From Clostridia bacterium (lineage in GTDB: Bacteria > Bacillota > Clostridia > Oscillospirales > CAG-272): a stretch of 64,000 nt of DNA. This document shows positions 51,133 through 60,067 of this stretch, in pieces (position 1 is the stretch's first letter; each line of letters starts with the position of its first letter). The notes below the pieces were generated by a model. That model saw nothing but the letters and a program-made list of their open reading frames with translations, was not told the origin of the DNA and did no database searches. The DNA is taken from positions 1 to 64,000 of the forward strand of contig JAGASL010000041.1 in NCBI GenBank assembly GCA_017621755.1, given 5' to 3'. The position numbers and the translations under genes were made by a program.

Positions 51133-52269
51133 ATGGCAGAGCAAGAAAAAAGAATTCCCGCGATCGTTGAAAGAAACCGCGATGTAGAGCATATCGTATA
51201 CGCCAGCAGCCGCTACGGCCACCACGGCTTTGGCCGGCGGAATAAGGACAAGCTGTTTTCTATGCTGGTCAGCACCGATATCCACCACTGCCCCTCGGTG
51301 ATCGAGGCAACGGTTGATTATCTGAATTATCACGAGCCGCTCGATTGCGGCATTTGCTTAGGCGACATTATCGCCGCGGATTTCCGTGAGGACGGCAGCT
51401 GGTATACCGAGCACGTGCTGCGGGCAGAGAAGCCGTTTTTAACGCTGCTTGGCAACCATGACGTGGGCAATAGCGCCGAGCCGCCGCTTGCCGCCACCTC
51501 GCAGATGGCCTTTGAAAAATATATGCGCCCGGTTGCCGAGAAGATCGGCGTAGCGGGGCTGGACAAGCCCTATTACGTCCGTCTCTTTGACGAGTATAAG
51601 ATCGCCCTTGTCGCTCTGCACGTGTTCGACACGCCAGACGGGATGGATGAAAAGGGCAACTATGCCGTTCACCGCGGGATGGAGATGCTCTCGCAGACGC
51701 AGATCGATTGGCTGATCGGCACCCTTGCCGACATCCCGGCCGATTATCACCTGGTCATTGCCATGCACGCTTATCCCTTCGGCCACGTGGCAGAGCCCGG
51801 TGCATGGACACAGCAGGGCAAGGATCTTGGCTCGCTTTCCGCCTGGGATAAGGCGTACGGCACCACCAACCTGCTGCCGGATATCATCCACGCCTGGAAG
51901 ACCGGCACCGCCCGCCGTGCCAGCTACGCGCCACGCTATAGCAATCTGCCCACCATCACCGTTGATTGTGATTTCTCCGCGCGCGGAGAGGGGCAGTTCG
52001 TTGGTTACCTGGTCGGCCACTACCACCGCGACGTGATCGCGCATAGCGATCGGTATCCCTCGCAGAAGATCATCGCCTTTGCCTCTGCCGCAAGCGATGC
52101 CTGGCAGAATTACGATGGCGATCTGCCGCGTGCCGAGGGCACCAAGGCAGAGGACCTGCTCACCGTTTGCAGCATCGACACCGAAAAGCGTGAGATTCGC
52201 TTAGTGCGTGTTGGCAGCAATATCACCATGGAAATGACCGAGCGTACCTACACCGTTATCCCGTATTGA
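51133..52269 (+). CDS. Metallophosphoesterase (378 aa)
   Basis: The start ATG at 51133 has AAGGGGTG upstream. Calcineurin-like motifs in order: STDIHH (DxH), CGICLGDIIAADF (GDxx), LTLLGNHDVG (GNHD), AMHAYPFGH (His) and GYLVGHYHRDV (GHxH). It should hydrolyse a phosphoester with two metal ions in the cytosol. The substrate (nucleotide, sugar phosphate or lipid) is not apparent. It forms an operon with an AEC transporter gene 13 bp downstream, so it may process the compound that is moved. Confidence 0.85.
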   Translation: MAEQEKRIPAIVERNRDVEHIVYASSRYGHHGFGRRNKDKLFSMLVSTDIHHCPSVIEATVDYLNYHEPLDCGICLGDIIAADFREDGSWYTEHVLRAEKPFLTLLGNHDVGNSAEPPLAATSQMAFEKYMRPVAEKIGVAGLDKPYYVRLFDEYKIALVALHVFDTPDGMDEKGNYAVHRGMEMLSQTQIDWLIGTLADIPADYHLVIAMHAYPFGHVAEPGAWTQQGKDLGSLSAWDKAYGTTNLLPDIIHAWKTGTARRASYAPRYSNLPTITVDCDFSARGEGQFVGYLVGHYHRDVIAHSDRYPSQKIIAFASAASDAWQNYDGDLPRAEGTKAEDLLTVCSIDTEKREIRLVRVGSNITMEMTERTYTVIPY

Positions 52270-52282
52270 TCGGCAGGCAGAT

Positions 52283-53269
52283 ATGGATTCCTTACTGTTT
52301 GCGCTGGGGGCGGTATCTCCTATTATATGCATGGTTGCCATTGGCTACGTGCTGAAAAAAATAGGCTGGATGAGCATTGAATTTGCTAAAAAGACGCATA
52401 AGCTGGTCTTTCACGTCTTTTTGCCGGCCATGCTTTTTCTTAATGTGTATAAGATCGAGCAGCTTGGCAGCGTAGACCCTACCTATATTTTTTACGTGGT
52501 GGTCATGCTACTCTTGGTCTTTTTATTGGGCCTTCCGCTGGTGCTGCTGGTGGCGCGGCGGCCGCAGTACCGCGGCGCGCTGATGCAGGCAGTCTTTCGC
52601 TCCAACTATGCGCTGATCGGCATTCCCCTGGCTGCCTCGCTCTTTGGCGAGGAGGGGGTCATGATCGCTACGCTGCTTTCGGCCGTTTCGGTGCCGGCAC
52701 TTAACGTACTGGCCGTGATCGCGCTTACCGTTTTTCGCACCGATGGCGGCCGGGTGAACGTGAAAAGCATTCTGCTTGGCATTATCAAAAACCCGCTGAT
52801 CGTTAGCGTATTGGTCGGCCTTGGCACGCTTGGCGTGCGTGCGCTGCTGGTGCAGGCCGGCATCTCCTTCCGTCTTTCGGATATCACGCCCCTGTACCAG
52901 GTGCTGACCTACCTATCCAACCTGGTCACTCCCCTCGCCCTGCTGGCGCTGGGCGCACAGTTTGAGTTTTCTGCCGTGGCGGCCCTGCGGCGCGAGATCG
53001 TGTTTGGCACGCTGATGCGCACGGTGGTAGTGCCCCTGATCGGCATAGGCGTTGCCTTCCTTTTCTTCCGCGAGCGCTTTGGCGGTGCGCATTTTGCCGC
53101 CTTTATCGCCATGTTTGCTACGCCGGTATCCATTTCCAGCGTGCCCATGGCGCAGGAAATGAAGGCAGACGCCACGCTTGCCGGCCAGCTGGTGGTGTGG
53201 ACCACACTGGTCTCGGCGCTGACGGTTTTTCTCGTTTCCTTCCTCTTGCGCCTTGCCGGCGTGTTTTAG
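52283..53269 (+). CDS. AEC-family transporter (328 aa)
   Basis: Ten predicted membrane helices, N-terminal VSPIICMVAIGYVLKKIGWM and the central FRSNYALIGIPLAASLFGEE, both typical of the auxin efflux carrier family PF03547, then MFATPVSISSVPMAQEMKAD. These carriers export or import organic acids and similar anions at the cytoplasmic membrane. It is second in an operon after the metallophosphoesterase gene, 13 bp apart. The substrate is unknown. A terminator follows (53273-53301). Confidence 0.88.
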   Translation: MDSLLFALGAVSPIICMVAIGYVLKKIGWMSIEFAKKTHKLVFHVFLPAMLFLNVYKIEQLGSVDPTYIFYVVVMLLLVFLLGLPLVLLVARRPQYRGALMQAVFRSNYALIGIPLAASLFGEEGVMIATLLSAVSVPALNVLAVIALTVFRTDGGRVNVKSILLGIIKNPLIVSVLVGLGTLGVRALLVQAGISFRLSDITPLYQVLTYLSNLVTPLALLALGAQFEFSAVAALRREIVFGTLMRTVVVPLIGIGVAFLFFRERFGGAHFAAFIAMFATPVSISSVPMAQEMKADATLAGQLVVWTTLVSALTVFLVSFLLRLAGVF

Positions 53270-53272
53270 AAA

Positions 53273-53301
53273 AAAGATCCGGTCAAAAAATTGACCGGAT
53301 T
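53273..53301 (+). terminator. Terminator after the AEC gene
   Basis: ATCCGGTCAA / TTGACCGGAT stem with A-run before and T-run after, about 53273-53301. Confidence 0.78.
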
Positions 53302-53379
53302 TACATATTTTTTGACGGTTTTTACCATTTACTATCTGCCTTTTTGTGGTATGATAGGGGGTGAAGGAAGGTGTTTTAC

Positions 53380-54687
53380 ATGACAGAGCAGCAAGAGCTT
53401 CGGCAAACGCCGGAAAGGGATCCCTATCGTAAGAGCCGTGTGCTGTATATTATCGAGGCCACGGTAGAATATTTTATCGCCACCATGATCGCCGGTGCGT
53501 TTTTGGCTAAGGTGACTGATGCCATTGGCATGAGCGATGCGCAGACCGGCATCGTTTCCTCCTTCGTCTCGCTTGGCCTCGGCTTTCAGCTGATATCTAT
53601 TCTACTTGCGCGCTTTACCCCGGTCAAGCGGTGGGTCACAGCGCTGAATATTCTCAATCAGATTTTGTTTTCGCTGATCTATGCTGTGCCCTTTTTCCCC
53701 CTTCCCGGCCCGGCTAAGATCGCGGTGTTCGTTTTGCTGCTGCTGGGCGGCGAGCTGGTGGCCAACATAGCCATCTCACCAAAGACAAACTGGTTCATGT
53801 CGCTGGTGCCGGATAAGCAACGCGGCCGTTTTACCGCCAATAAGGAGATCGCTTCGCTGATGGGCGGCATGGTCTTTTCCTTTGCTATGGGGGCGGCAAA
53901 CGACCATTTTCACGCCATTGGCCGCTCGGATATCGCCTTTATGATCTGCGGCTTCACCATCTTTGCTTTAGCCCTGATCCATACGCTGACGCTGGTGTTC
54001 TCTAAGGAGAAGCCGGTACCCAGGCAGAACCTGGCGATCGGCAAGCAGCTTTCCTCTCTTGTGCGAGATAAAAATCTGTGGCTGGTCATTGTGGTGATCT
54101 CGCTGTATAAGATCTCGCAATACGCCGTGACGCCCTTTCTCGGTACCTATCAGAACAAGGAGCTTGGCTTCTCCTTGACGGTGGTCTCTGCCCTTGGCGC
54201 GCTTTACAGCGTGGTGCGCTCGCTCTGCTCGCGCCCCATTGGCCGCCTGGCCGATAAGACCTCCTTCAGCAAAATGCTGCAGCTTTGCTTTCTCTTAGAG
54301 GCGCTGGCCTATCTTTCGCTGGTGTTTACCGGCGGTGCGTTTGGGCAGGCTGCCTTTGTGGTGTATAAGGTGCTTAACGCCATTAGCATGGCCGGCATCA
54401 ACAGCGGCAGCCTCAACCTCGTTTACGATTACGTTGCGCCCGACCGCCGTGTGGGCGCTCTAGCCCTGCAAAATACCGTGGCCGGCGCGGCCGGCTTTTT
54501 AACCACGCTGGGTGCCAGCGCGATCGTTGATCACATTCAGGCAAGCGGCAATCTGGTGTTCGGCATTCCCATGTATGCCCAGCAGGTGCTTTCGATCTTT
54601 AGCGCGCTGATCTGCCTGGTGATCGTGGCGTATCTGCACGGGGTGGTTGGGAGATCTCAAAGGGCTGCGAGCTCTGATATTGCTTAG
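53380..54687 (+). CDS. MFS transporter (435 aa)
   Basis: The start ATG at 53380 has AAGGAAGGTG upstream; a GTG three codons before lies in that site. The product has about 12 helices with AFLAKVTDAIGMSDAQTGIV, SLVPDKQRGRFTANKEIASL (an MFS motif A-like loop) and a second-half RPIGRLADKTSFSKMLQL loop. Substrate unknown; efflux or sugar uptake are both possible. Its last 89 bp (54599-54687) overlap the 3' end of the AraC gene on the other strand, with no terminator between. The promoter is weak (TTTACT-16-TATGAT near 53335-53362). Confidence 0.85.
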   Translation: MTEQQELRQTPERDPYRKSRVLYIIEATVEYFIATMIAGAFLAKVTDAIGMSDAQTGIVSSFVSLGLGFQLISILLARFTPVKRWVTALNILNQILFSLIYAVPFFPLPGPAKIAVFVLLLLGGELVANIAISPKTNWFMSLVPDKQRGRFTANKEIASLMGGMVFSFAMGAANDHFHAIGRSDIAFMICGFTIFALALIHTLTLVFSKEKPVPRQNLAIGKQLSSLVRDKNLWLVIVVISLYKISQYAVTPFLGTYQNKELGFSLTVVSALGALYSVVRSLCSRPIGRLADKTSFSKMLQLCFLLEALAYLSLVFTGGAFGQAAFVVYKVLNAISMAGINSGSLNLVYDYVAPDRRVGALALQNTVAGAAGFLTTLGASAIVDHIQASGNLVFGIPMYAQQVLSIFSALICLVIVAYLHGVVGRSQRAASSDIA

Positions 54688-55477
54688 GCGTCATGCCAAA
54701 GCGACGCCGAAACAGGCGAATGTAGTTGGAATAATCTGAAAAGCCGGCCGCCGTACAGGCATCGTATACGCTGTACCCCTGCTTTAGCAGAATGCGCGAG
54801 CAGGAAAGCCGCTTGGTCTCTAAATACTGCTTAGGTGTAGTATGCAGGTAGGTGCGAAACAGGCGCCCAAGCGTGCTGGGGCTGATAAAATAGGTCTCGT
54901 GCAGGTATTCCAGGTGGTCGATCTTGGTAAAGTTCTCATTGATATCGCTTAAGATCTGGTGCAGCACCGCCGGCATTTCAGCCTTTTCGGTATGGGCGGC
55001 CGGGCTGCTGCTCTGCACCAGCCACAAAAATTCCATCAGTAGGTAGAGGCGCTGGATGCGCGCCGTTGGCTCCTCTAAGCACTTGGCGATCGTTAGCACG
55101 CGGTCAAGCCGCTCCTTGCCTAAGCTAACGCAGCGGCTGCCGCTTGCATGCAGGGAAAGAAAATTGTCAAACAGCCCGTCTCGCGTGGGCGTAAGCTGAA
55201 AGCACAGATGCTGAAATAGGGTCTGGTTATGTAAAATGCAGTTGTGCGCCTCGTTGGGGCTGATGATCACCGCATCCCCCGGCTGCATGCTGTATAGCCC
55301 ATCCTCCACCGAAAAGGCACATTCGCCCTGTAGCAGGATCAAAATTTCTATGGCATCATGCATATGGCGCGGAAAAATGCGCGGCTGTGCCTCGTTTGGG
55401 CTTTCGCTGACGTAAAAGGTCACTTCAAAATCACCTATAGCGGGAAATGGCAGGGTCTTTCTTGGCTCTTGACGCAT
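54599..55477 (-). CDS. AraC-family regulator, divergent from GH39
   Basis: The start ATG at 55477 has GAGG six bases upstream. The 292-residue protein has a cupin sensor (RHMHDAIEILILLQGECAFS, GDAVIISPNEAHNCIL) and a double helix-turn-helix (LEYLHETYFISPSTLGRLFR, SVYDACTAAGFSDYSNYIRL). It is head-to-head with the GH39/GH78 genes at 55504, only 26 bp apart, so it likely controls them. Its 3' end runs 89 bp into the MFS gene; the C-terminal tail (PFEISQPPRADTPRSPGRSAR region) encoded there is low-complexity. Confidence 0.87.
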   Translation of the reverse strand: MRQEPRKTLPFPAIGDFEVTFYVSESPNEAQPRIFPRHMHDAIEILILLQGECAFSVEDGLYSMQPGDAVIISPNEAHNCILHNQTLFQHLCFQLTPTRDGLFDNFLSLHASGSRCVSLGKERLDRVLTIAKCLEEPTARIQRLYLLMEFLWLVQSSSPAAHTEKAEMPAVLHQILSDINENFTKIDHLEYLHETYFISPSTLGRLFRTYLHTTPKQYLETKRLSCSRILLKQGYSVYDACTAAGFSDYSNYIRLFRRRFGMTPKQYQSSQPFEISQPPRADTPRSPGRSAR

Positions 55478-55503
55478 AATAAACCTCAAAAAGGAGAAGA
55501 AGT

Positions 55504-56847
55504 ATGGAACGCTTACAGATTGATTTTACCACAGAAATCGGAAAAATCAAGCCCATGCACGCAACAAATAACGGCCCGGCCGGCTCGGCTGTGCGCAACA
55601 CGGGGATAGATGCAGCCTTTGCCGCTGCCGGCATCCCCTATGCGCGCAATCACGATGCCGCCTTTTACAGCGGCTACGGTGGCGAAAACACCGTAGACGT
55701 GCATCGCATCTTCCGTAATTTCGCGGCCGATGAAAATGACCCCGCCTCCTACGATTTCCGCGCGACCGATCAGTACGTCCAGCGTACCGAGGCGTGCGGC
55801 ACGCATGTCTTTTACCGCCTGGGTGCTGCTATTGAGCACGACATCAAGCGCGGTACCTTTCCCCCGGCCGACTACCTGAAATGGGCCCGCATCTGCGCGC
55901 ACATCATCCGCCACTATAACGAGGGCTGGGCAAACGGCTTCCGCTACGGCATCGCGTATTGGGAGATCTGGAACGAGCCGGATTGCCGCAACGGCGATGG
56001 CTCTAACCCCTGCTGGCAGGGAACGGATGAGGAGTTTGTTGAGTTCTTCTGCACCGTGCTTTCTTATCTGAAGGGGCAGTTCCCGTACCTGAAGATCGGC
56101 GGCCCCGCCTTCTGCTGGGGCTGGGGCGGGGAGGAGCGTCTGCCGCACAAGCTGCTTGCCGCGATGCAAAAGCGGGGGCTGACGATGGATTTTTATTCCT
56201 TTCATTGCTACGCCCACGATCCGGAGCAGATTCGCATCAACACCGAGGAGGTCGATAAACTGCTTGCCAAATACGGCTTTGCGGGGATGGAGACCAACCT
56301 TAACGAATGGAACTACAACTGCGGCTGGAACGGCGAGGATTTCATTCGCGGCATTGAGATCATCAAGGGGCAAAAGGGCGCCTCCTATACCACGGCCTGC
56401 ATGTGCGTTGGCCAGGCCTCTTCGCTTGGTATGCTGATGTACTACGATGCCCGTCCCTCGGCCTATAACGGCCTGTTTGATACCGATACGCTGCGCATCC
56501 TCCATGGCTACTACCCGTTTAAGATGTTTGGTAGCCTGTACCGCCTGGGCGCCTCTGCCGCGATCAGCGCGTTGCCTAAGGGCCTTTATGCTGCCGCCGC
56601 CACAAACGGGCAAAAGCACGCCCTGCTGCTTACCCGCTTTGATGATGCGGCTGCGCAGGGCACGGCCGGCGGGGCGATCACGCTGGCGCTTGGCCTACCG
56701 GCGGGAAAGACCTATCGCGTGAAGCAGTACCTGTTGGATGAAGAAAACACCATGGCCGAGGAAGAAATTCCACTCTCGCCTGACGGCAGCGTGGTCGTCT
56801 CTTGCCCCATGTACACCGTGCTGTACCTGGAGATCGAAGAGGCCTGA
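55504..56847 (+). CDS. GH39-type glycoside hydrolase (beta-xylosidase-like, 447 aa)
   Basis: A TIM-barrel family-39-like enzyme: acid/base Glu in YWEIWNEPD and nucleophile Glu in ETNLNEWNY. The N-terminal IGKIKPMHATNNGPAGSAVR and a C-terminal beta-sandwich (from about residue 355, LPKGLYAAAATNGQKHALLL) complete the layout. No signal peptide. AAAAGGAGAAG precedes the ATG. It would remove xylose or a related pentose from oligosaccharides inside the cell, in the same unit as the GH78 enzyme downstream (own promoter at 56890). The sugar specificity is inferred from the family only. Confidence 0.82.
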   Translation: MERLQIDFTTEIGKIKPMHATNNGPAGSAVRNTGIDAAFAAAGIPYARNHDAAFYSGYGGENTVDVHRIFRNFAADENDPASYDFRATDQYVQRTEACGTHVFYRLGAAIEHDIKRGTFPPADYLKWARICAHIIRHYNEGWANGFRYGIAYWEIWNEPDCRNGDGSNPCWQGTDEEFVEFFCTVLSYLKGQFPYLKIGGPAFCWGWGGEERLPHKLLAAMQKRGLTMDFYSFHCYAHDPEQIRINTEEVDKLLAKYGFAGMETNLNEWNYNCGWNGEDFIRGIEIIKGQKGASYTTACMCVGQASSLGMLMYYDARPSAYNGLFDTDTLRILHGYYPFKMFGSLYRLGASAAISALPKGLYAAAATNGQKHALLLTRFDDAAAQGTAGGAITLALGLPAGKTYRVKQYLLDEENTMAEEEIPLSPDGSVVVSCPMYTVLYLEIEEA

Positions 56848-56889
56848 TATCATATTGCAGGAAAACCCAAGAAAAGCACCGCCTTGATA

Positions 56890-56919
56890 TTGCAAAATAT
56901 CAGGGCGGTGTGTTATAAT
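56890..56919 (+). promoter_or_regulatory. Promoter of the GH78 gene
   Basis: TTGCAA at 56890-56895, 18-bp spacer, TATAAT at 56914-56919. The inverted pair TGATATTGCA/TGCAAAATATCA at about 56885-56902 overlaps the -35 and could be an operator. Confidence 0.65.
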
Positions 56920-56943
56920 AGCCAAAAAAGCAGGAGGTATCCT

Positions 56944-58884
56944 ATGGCTACTTGGATATGGAAATATCGTGATTTTGAGTTTTACCATGGCATGCAGTAT
57001 ATGCTGGCGCGAGAGGATCGCGGGAATTTTGTGCCTGCCTTTTATAAAATTCCGCGTCATAGTGCATCTGTTCGATTTTCAAAGCGTGTAGACCTTGCGG
57101 AAGCAGAGGAGATTACGTTGACCTCTGAGGGGGAATGTGCCCTTGAATTGGACTGGATACGTTTGGCGTATGCAGAGCGGTATCTGATCCCCGCCGGTCA
57201 GCATCAGATCCGTATTTCGGTTGGTAATGCGACCGGTATGTGTGCCCTGTGGATTGACGGAAAGACAATTGAAAGTGATGAAAGCTGGAGCGTCGAGGCC
57301 TATGATAATGATTTTGCGCCCGTCGCGTCTTCTCCGTTGTGCAATGACCGCAACCAAAAGCCGGGAGATTTTCGATTCCCGGAGGAGGTCTGTATTCCCG
57401 CCTCGGATGTTACGAAAAATGGCGAACGTATCATCGATTTTGGTCGTGAGACCTTTGTGCGCTTGCATGTGACGGGCGTGACGGGTGAGGTATGTGTGTT
57501 CTATGGCGAATGCCTGGAGGAAACCTACAGCGACCGTTGCGTCATTATTGATCGTTTCCATGGCGACGGCGAATTGCCGCTCCGTGCCTGCCGCTATCTG
57601 CGCTTTACGGGTGCTACCGATTTTAATCTGCAGGCTACCATGCCCATTCTGCCGCCCCTTCGTGCTTCCTTTGACGGCGACGCGCAGATGAACAAGATCT
57701 ACGAGACCTCGGCCTATACGCTGGGGCTTTGCAGTCGTCTTTTCTATCTGGATGGTATCAAGCGCGACCGCTGGCCCTGGGCAGGGGATGCCTATATCAC
57801 CATGCATATGGATGCCTACGGCTATGCCGACCCGGATATCATGCGCCGCACCATGCTCGTCTTGCGTGGTGAAAGCCCCGTGCGGCAGCCGGTCAATAAC
57901 ATTCTGGAATATTCCTTCTACTGGCACATGATGCTGGGCGCCTATTATACCTATACGGGGGATGCTGATTTTATCAGGCGGAACTATGAAAATGCCCGCT
58001 CGCTGATCGAATATTATATTGAAAAGCGTGATCAGTATGGCTTTGTTCCCCCTATTCCCGGTGTGTGGCTGTTTGTAGACTGGCACCCGATGGATAAAAA
58101 CGGCGACGTTTGCGTGGTGCAAATGCTCTTTTACCGCTCGCTTACCGTCATGGCCGAGCTGGCCACGCTGTGTGAGCGGCAGGCAGATGCGGCGCGCTAC
58201 CGCCAAATGGCCGAGGAGCTGGCCGCAGCCATCAACGCGACCTACTGGCGCGAGGAGCTTGGCGCTTACGTTTCCGTTTTTCGGAATGGGGAGGCGGTAA
58301 GCGAGGTGCGCCGCCACCAGAACTATCTGGCTATTCTCTTTGGCCTGGCGGACGAGGGGCGCACGCAGCGCATCATGGAAACGGTGCTGCACAATCCGCA
58401 AATTCCGCCCATCACCACGCCCTTTTATAAGTTCTTTGAATACGACGTGCTTTGCCGCTGCGGCTTTGTAGCCGAGGCCTTTGCCGAGATGCGCCGCTAC
58501 TACGGCGGCATGCTGGCGCTTGGCGCTACCGCGATCTGGGAGGATTTTAACGAGCGCGAGGAGGGCCTTGCCCATTACGCCATGTATGGCGAACCGTTTG
58601 ACCGCAGCCTGTGCCATGCCTGGGGTGCCGGGCCCCTCTATTTCACCGGTCGGTACCTGGCCGGCGTGCAGCCGGCAGCGCCCGGCTGGCAGCAATTTAC
58701 CGTGGCACCCTGCCTCGATTTGGGAGATTTCTCTGCCACCGTGCCGGTTGGCACTGGCAGCGTGACCGTTACGCTGTCCGGCAATCAGCTGACCGTGCTG
58801 GCCGACCGCGATGGCGGTTGCTTGACGGTAGGGGATGCATGCCATCCGCTTTCCGCCGGGCAGGCACTTTCCCTCACGATATGA
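56944..58884 (+). CDS. GH78-type alpha-L-rhamnosidase (646 aa)
   Basis: The start ATG at 56944 has AGGAGG upstream; earlier in-frame codons lie within the promoter. The (alpha/alpha)6 barrel has the GH78 pattern DGIKRDRWPWAGDAYITMHM (general acid region), a later WEDFNEREEGLAHYAMYGEP, and CHAWGAGPLYFTGRYLAG. An N-terminal beta-sandwich (residues 1-240) precedes the barrel. No signal peptide. It would remove L-rhamnose from oligosaccharides or glycosides. With GH39 and a divergent AraC gene it forms a small glycan-degrading locus. Confidence 0.85.
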   Translation: MATWIWKYRDFEFYHGMQYMLAREDRGNFVPAFYKIPRHSASVRFSKRVDLAEAEEITLTSEGECALELDWIRLAYAERYLIPAGQHQIRISVGNATGMCALWIDGKTIESDESWSVEAYDNDFAPVASSPLCNDRNQKPGDFRFPEEVCIPASDVTKNGERIIDFGRETFVRLHVTGVTGEVCVFYGECLEETYSDRCVIIDRFHGDGELPLRACRYLRFTGATDFNLQATMPILPPLRASFDGDAQMNKIYETSAYTLGLCSRLFYLDGIKRDRWPWAGDAYITMHMDAYGYADPDIMRRTMLVLRGESPVRQPVNNILEYSFYWHMMLGAYYTYTGDADFIRRNYENARSLIEYYIEKRDQYGFVPPIPGVWLFVDWHPMDKNGDVCVVQMLFYRSLTVMAELATLCERQADAARYRQMAEELAAAINATYWREELGAYVSVFRNGEAVSEVRRHQNYLAILFGLADEGRTQRIMETVLHNPQIPPITTPFYKFFEYDVLCRCGFVAEAFAEMRRYYGGMLALGATAIWEDFNEREEGLAHYAMYGEPFDRSLCHAWGAGPLYFTGRYLAGVQPAAPGWQQFTVAPCLDLGDFSATVPVGTGSVTVTLSGNQLTVLADRDGGCLTVGDACHPLSAGQALSLTI

Positions 58885-58890
58885 AAGTAG

Positions 58891-58916
58891 GAGCAAGCGG
58901 CAAGCCGCTTGCTCCT
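58891..58916. terminator. Terminator between GH78 and lipase genes
   Basis: GGAGCAAGCGGC / GCCGCTTGCTCC stem with AA loop at 58891-58916, followed by TATCTTTTGC. Confidence 0.8.
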
Positions 58917-59553
58917 ATCTTTTGCTCAATTCAGCCAGGTAGGCCTCTGGTCGGTGCGCGTCAACGGGCGAGTAGCGCCCGCGCTGCCCGATGGTCAGCA
59001 CCTGCCCTACGTGGTGGTAGCCAAGCAGGGCGGGTGGCAGATGGGTAACGGCATCCGGGATGTTGCGAATGACCGTAAAGCACGCAAACCGTGCCTGCAC
59101 CGCGCGCGGCAGGGGGCCAAAGGCAAAGCGCGGGCAGCCAAAGCCGTAGCCGCAAACAGAAAGCCGCTCGCCGTATAAAAATTCCATATCCTCGCAGGCC
59201 AGGCCGCATAGCGCCGCCCCGTGCGAATATCCCACGCAAATGATCTCCCGTACTCCACCGCGCGACACACGGGTGGCCACCTTTGCCTCTATTTCGTCCC
59301 GTACCGATCTCCAAACTGAAAGAAAGCCGCGGTGCGCGTACCAGCGCTCGCCACCGTTATGGTAGGCACGGGCAGGGAAGTTGAGATTGCTTTTCCAGTC
59401 CTCGCCGCCATCCGAGCATTCAAAAAGCAGGTAGAGGGTGGCCCCGCTCTCGTGGATCGCGTAATCGGCCGAGCGGCCGGTGTGTATGTAGTCGGCGTAT
59501 AGGCATCGCCGAAACAGGCGAGGTAGATCGTCATAAGGGCAGGGCATTTTCAT
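58915..59553 (-). CDS. Class 3 lipase-like alpha/beta hydrolase (212 aa)
   Basis: The nucleophile elbow is GYSHGAALC (Ser), with Asp in NIPDAVTHLPP and the final His in PVDAHRPEAY. The lipase class 3 layout (NGGERWYAHRGFLSVWRSVR near residue 70 is the HxGF region) supports the fold. No signal peptide, so the enzyme is cytosolic, unusual for a lipase and suggesting a small ester or lipid-precursor substrate. Its last bases overlap the terminator of the preceding gene. Single gene. Confidence 0.82.
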   Translation of the reverse strand: MKMPCPYDDLPRLFRRCLYADYIHTGRSADYAIHESGATLYLLFECSDGGEDWKSNLNFPARAYHNGGERWYAHRGFLSVWRSVRDEIEAKVATRVSRGGVREIICVGYSHGAALCGLACEDMEFLYGERLSVCGYGFGCPRFAFGPLPRAVQARFACFTVIRNIPDAVTHLPPALLGYHHVGQVLTIGQRGRYSPVDAHRPEAYLAELSKR

Positions 59554-59666
59554 AGTACTCTCCTTTTTTGACAGGATATGCGTCTCTTGCCCGCCCTGCT
59601 ACCGTTCGCAGAAAGAAAAAATAAAATTTTTTGCATTACCCCCTTTATTTTCCGAAAAAGATGTGC

Positions 59667-59672
59667 TATAAT
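59667..59672 (+). promoter_or_regulatory. Promoter of tRNA-Gly
   Basis: TATAAT at 59667-59672 with extended TGTGC; -35 TTTATT at 59644-59649, 17-bp spacer. Confidence 0.7.
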
Positions 59673-59683
59673 AGTTAGGCAAT

Positions 59684-59757
59684 GCAGGTATAGTTCATCG
59701 GTAGAACGCGAGCTTCCCAAGCTCGATAGGAGGGTTCGACTCCCTTTACCTGCTCCA
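59684..59757 (+). tRNA. tRNA-Gly (anticodon CCC)
   Basis: 74-nt cloverleaf: acceptor GCAGGTA/TACCTGC, anticodon loop TTCCCAA (CCC), T-arm GGGTTCGACTCCC, discriminator T and encoded CCA. Confidence 0.95.
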
Positions 59758-59759
59758 TT

Positions 59760-59793
59760 GACCAAAAACCGCTATATATAGTGGTTTTTGGTC
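59760..59793 (+). terminator. Terminator of tRNA-Gly
   Basis: Perfect 11-bp arms GACCAAAAACC (59760-59770) and GGTTTTTGGTC (59783-59793), followed by TTTTTC. Confidence 0.85.
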
Positions 59794-59823
59794 TTTTTCT
59801 TTTGCTATATATAGTTTTTGGTC
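59771..59823. repeat. Direct repeats after tRNA-Gly (possible attachment-site remnant)
   Basis: GCTATATATAGTGGTTTTTGGTC at 59771-59793 and GCTATATATAGTTTTTGGTC at 59804-59823 repeat with a 3-base difference. GGTCACGTTTTGGTCAC follows. tRNA 3' flanks are common integration sites, but no integrase gene is present here. Confidence 0.4.
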
Positions 59824-59904
59824 ACGTTTTGGTCACAAAAACCTAACGTAGCCCCCCTTGAAATCCTTGACAAACCACTCCTTTCGCGCTTTTGATTAAT
59901 TAAA

Positions 59905-60067
59905 AAGAACGGCCAAAGCCGTTCTTGCCGAAAGGAGGTGAACCTATGAAAACAATTCAGCGCTTGATTGCTTTGCTTTTCATGTGCAAGATGTTAGTAA
60001 AGTACATCACAATTAAAATTGCTTTCAAGGACTAACCGTCCGGCAAGAACGGTTTCGGCCGTTCTTG
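59905..60067 (+). repeat. Inverted repeats boxing the 29-aa peptide gene
   Basis: Hairpin A (59905-59913 with 59918-59926, AAGAACGGC/GCCGTTCTT) and hairpin B (60044-60052 with 60059-60067, CAAGAACGG/CCGTTCTTG) are each self-complementary. Also, the 20 bases 59911-59930 and 60041-60060 are complementary in 18 of 20 positions, so the RNA can close a long outer stem around the peptide gene instead. Hairpin B is followed by TTTTTATTG and can terminate transcription. Confidence 0.7.
59946..60035 (+). CDS. Small cationic hydrophobic peptide (29 aa)
   Basis: A very strong Shine-Dalgarno (AAAGGAGGTGAACCT) before the ATG at 59946. The peptide starts MKTIQRLIALLFMCKMLVKY and ends ITIKIAFKD, with alternating hydrophobic and Lys/Arg residues and one Cys. 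It could span or lie on the membrane. It is enclosed by inverted repeats that make competing RNA folds. No known family is recognised. It could be a regulatory or toxin-like peptide, or a leftover of a mobile element near tRNA-Gly. Confidence 0.5.
   Translation: MKTIQRLIALLFMCKMLVKYITIKIAFKD

Noticed and set aside
57079..58896. 605-codon frame opposite the GH78 gene
   Set aside because: It mirrors a GC-rich coding gene and has no start context or recognisable motif.
59771..59823. Functional phage or ICE attachment site
   Set aside because: Only imperfect short direct repeats are seen and there is no integrase or partner site in the window.
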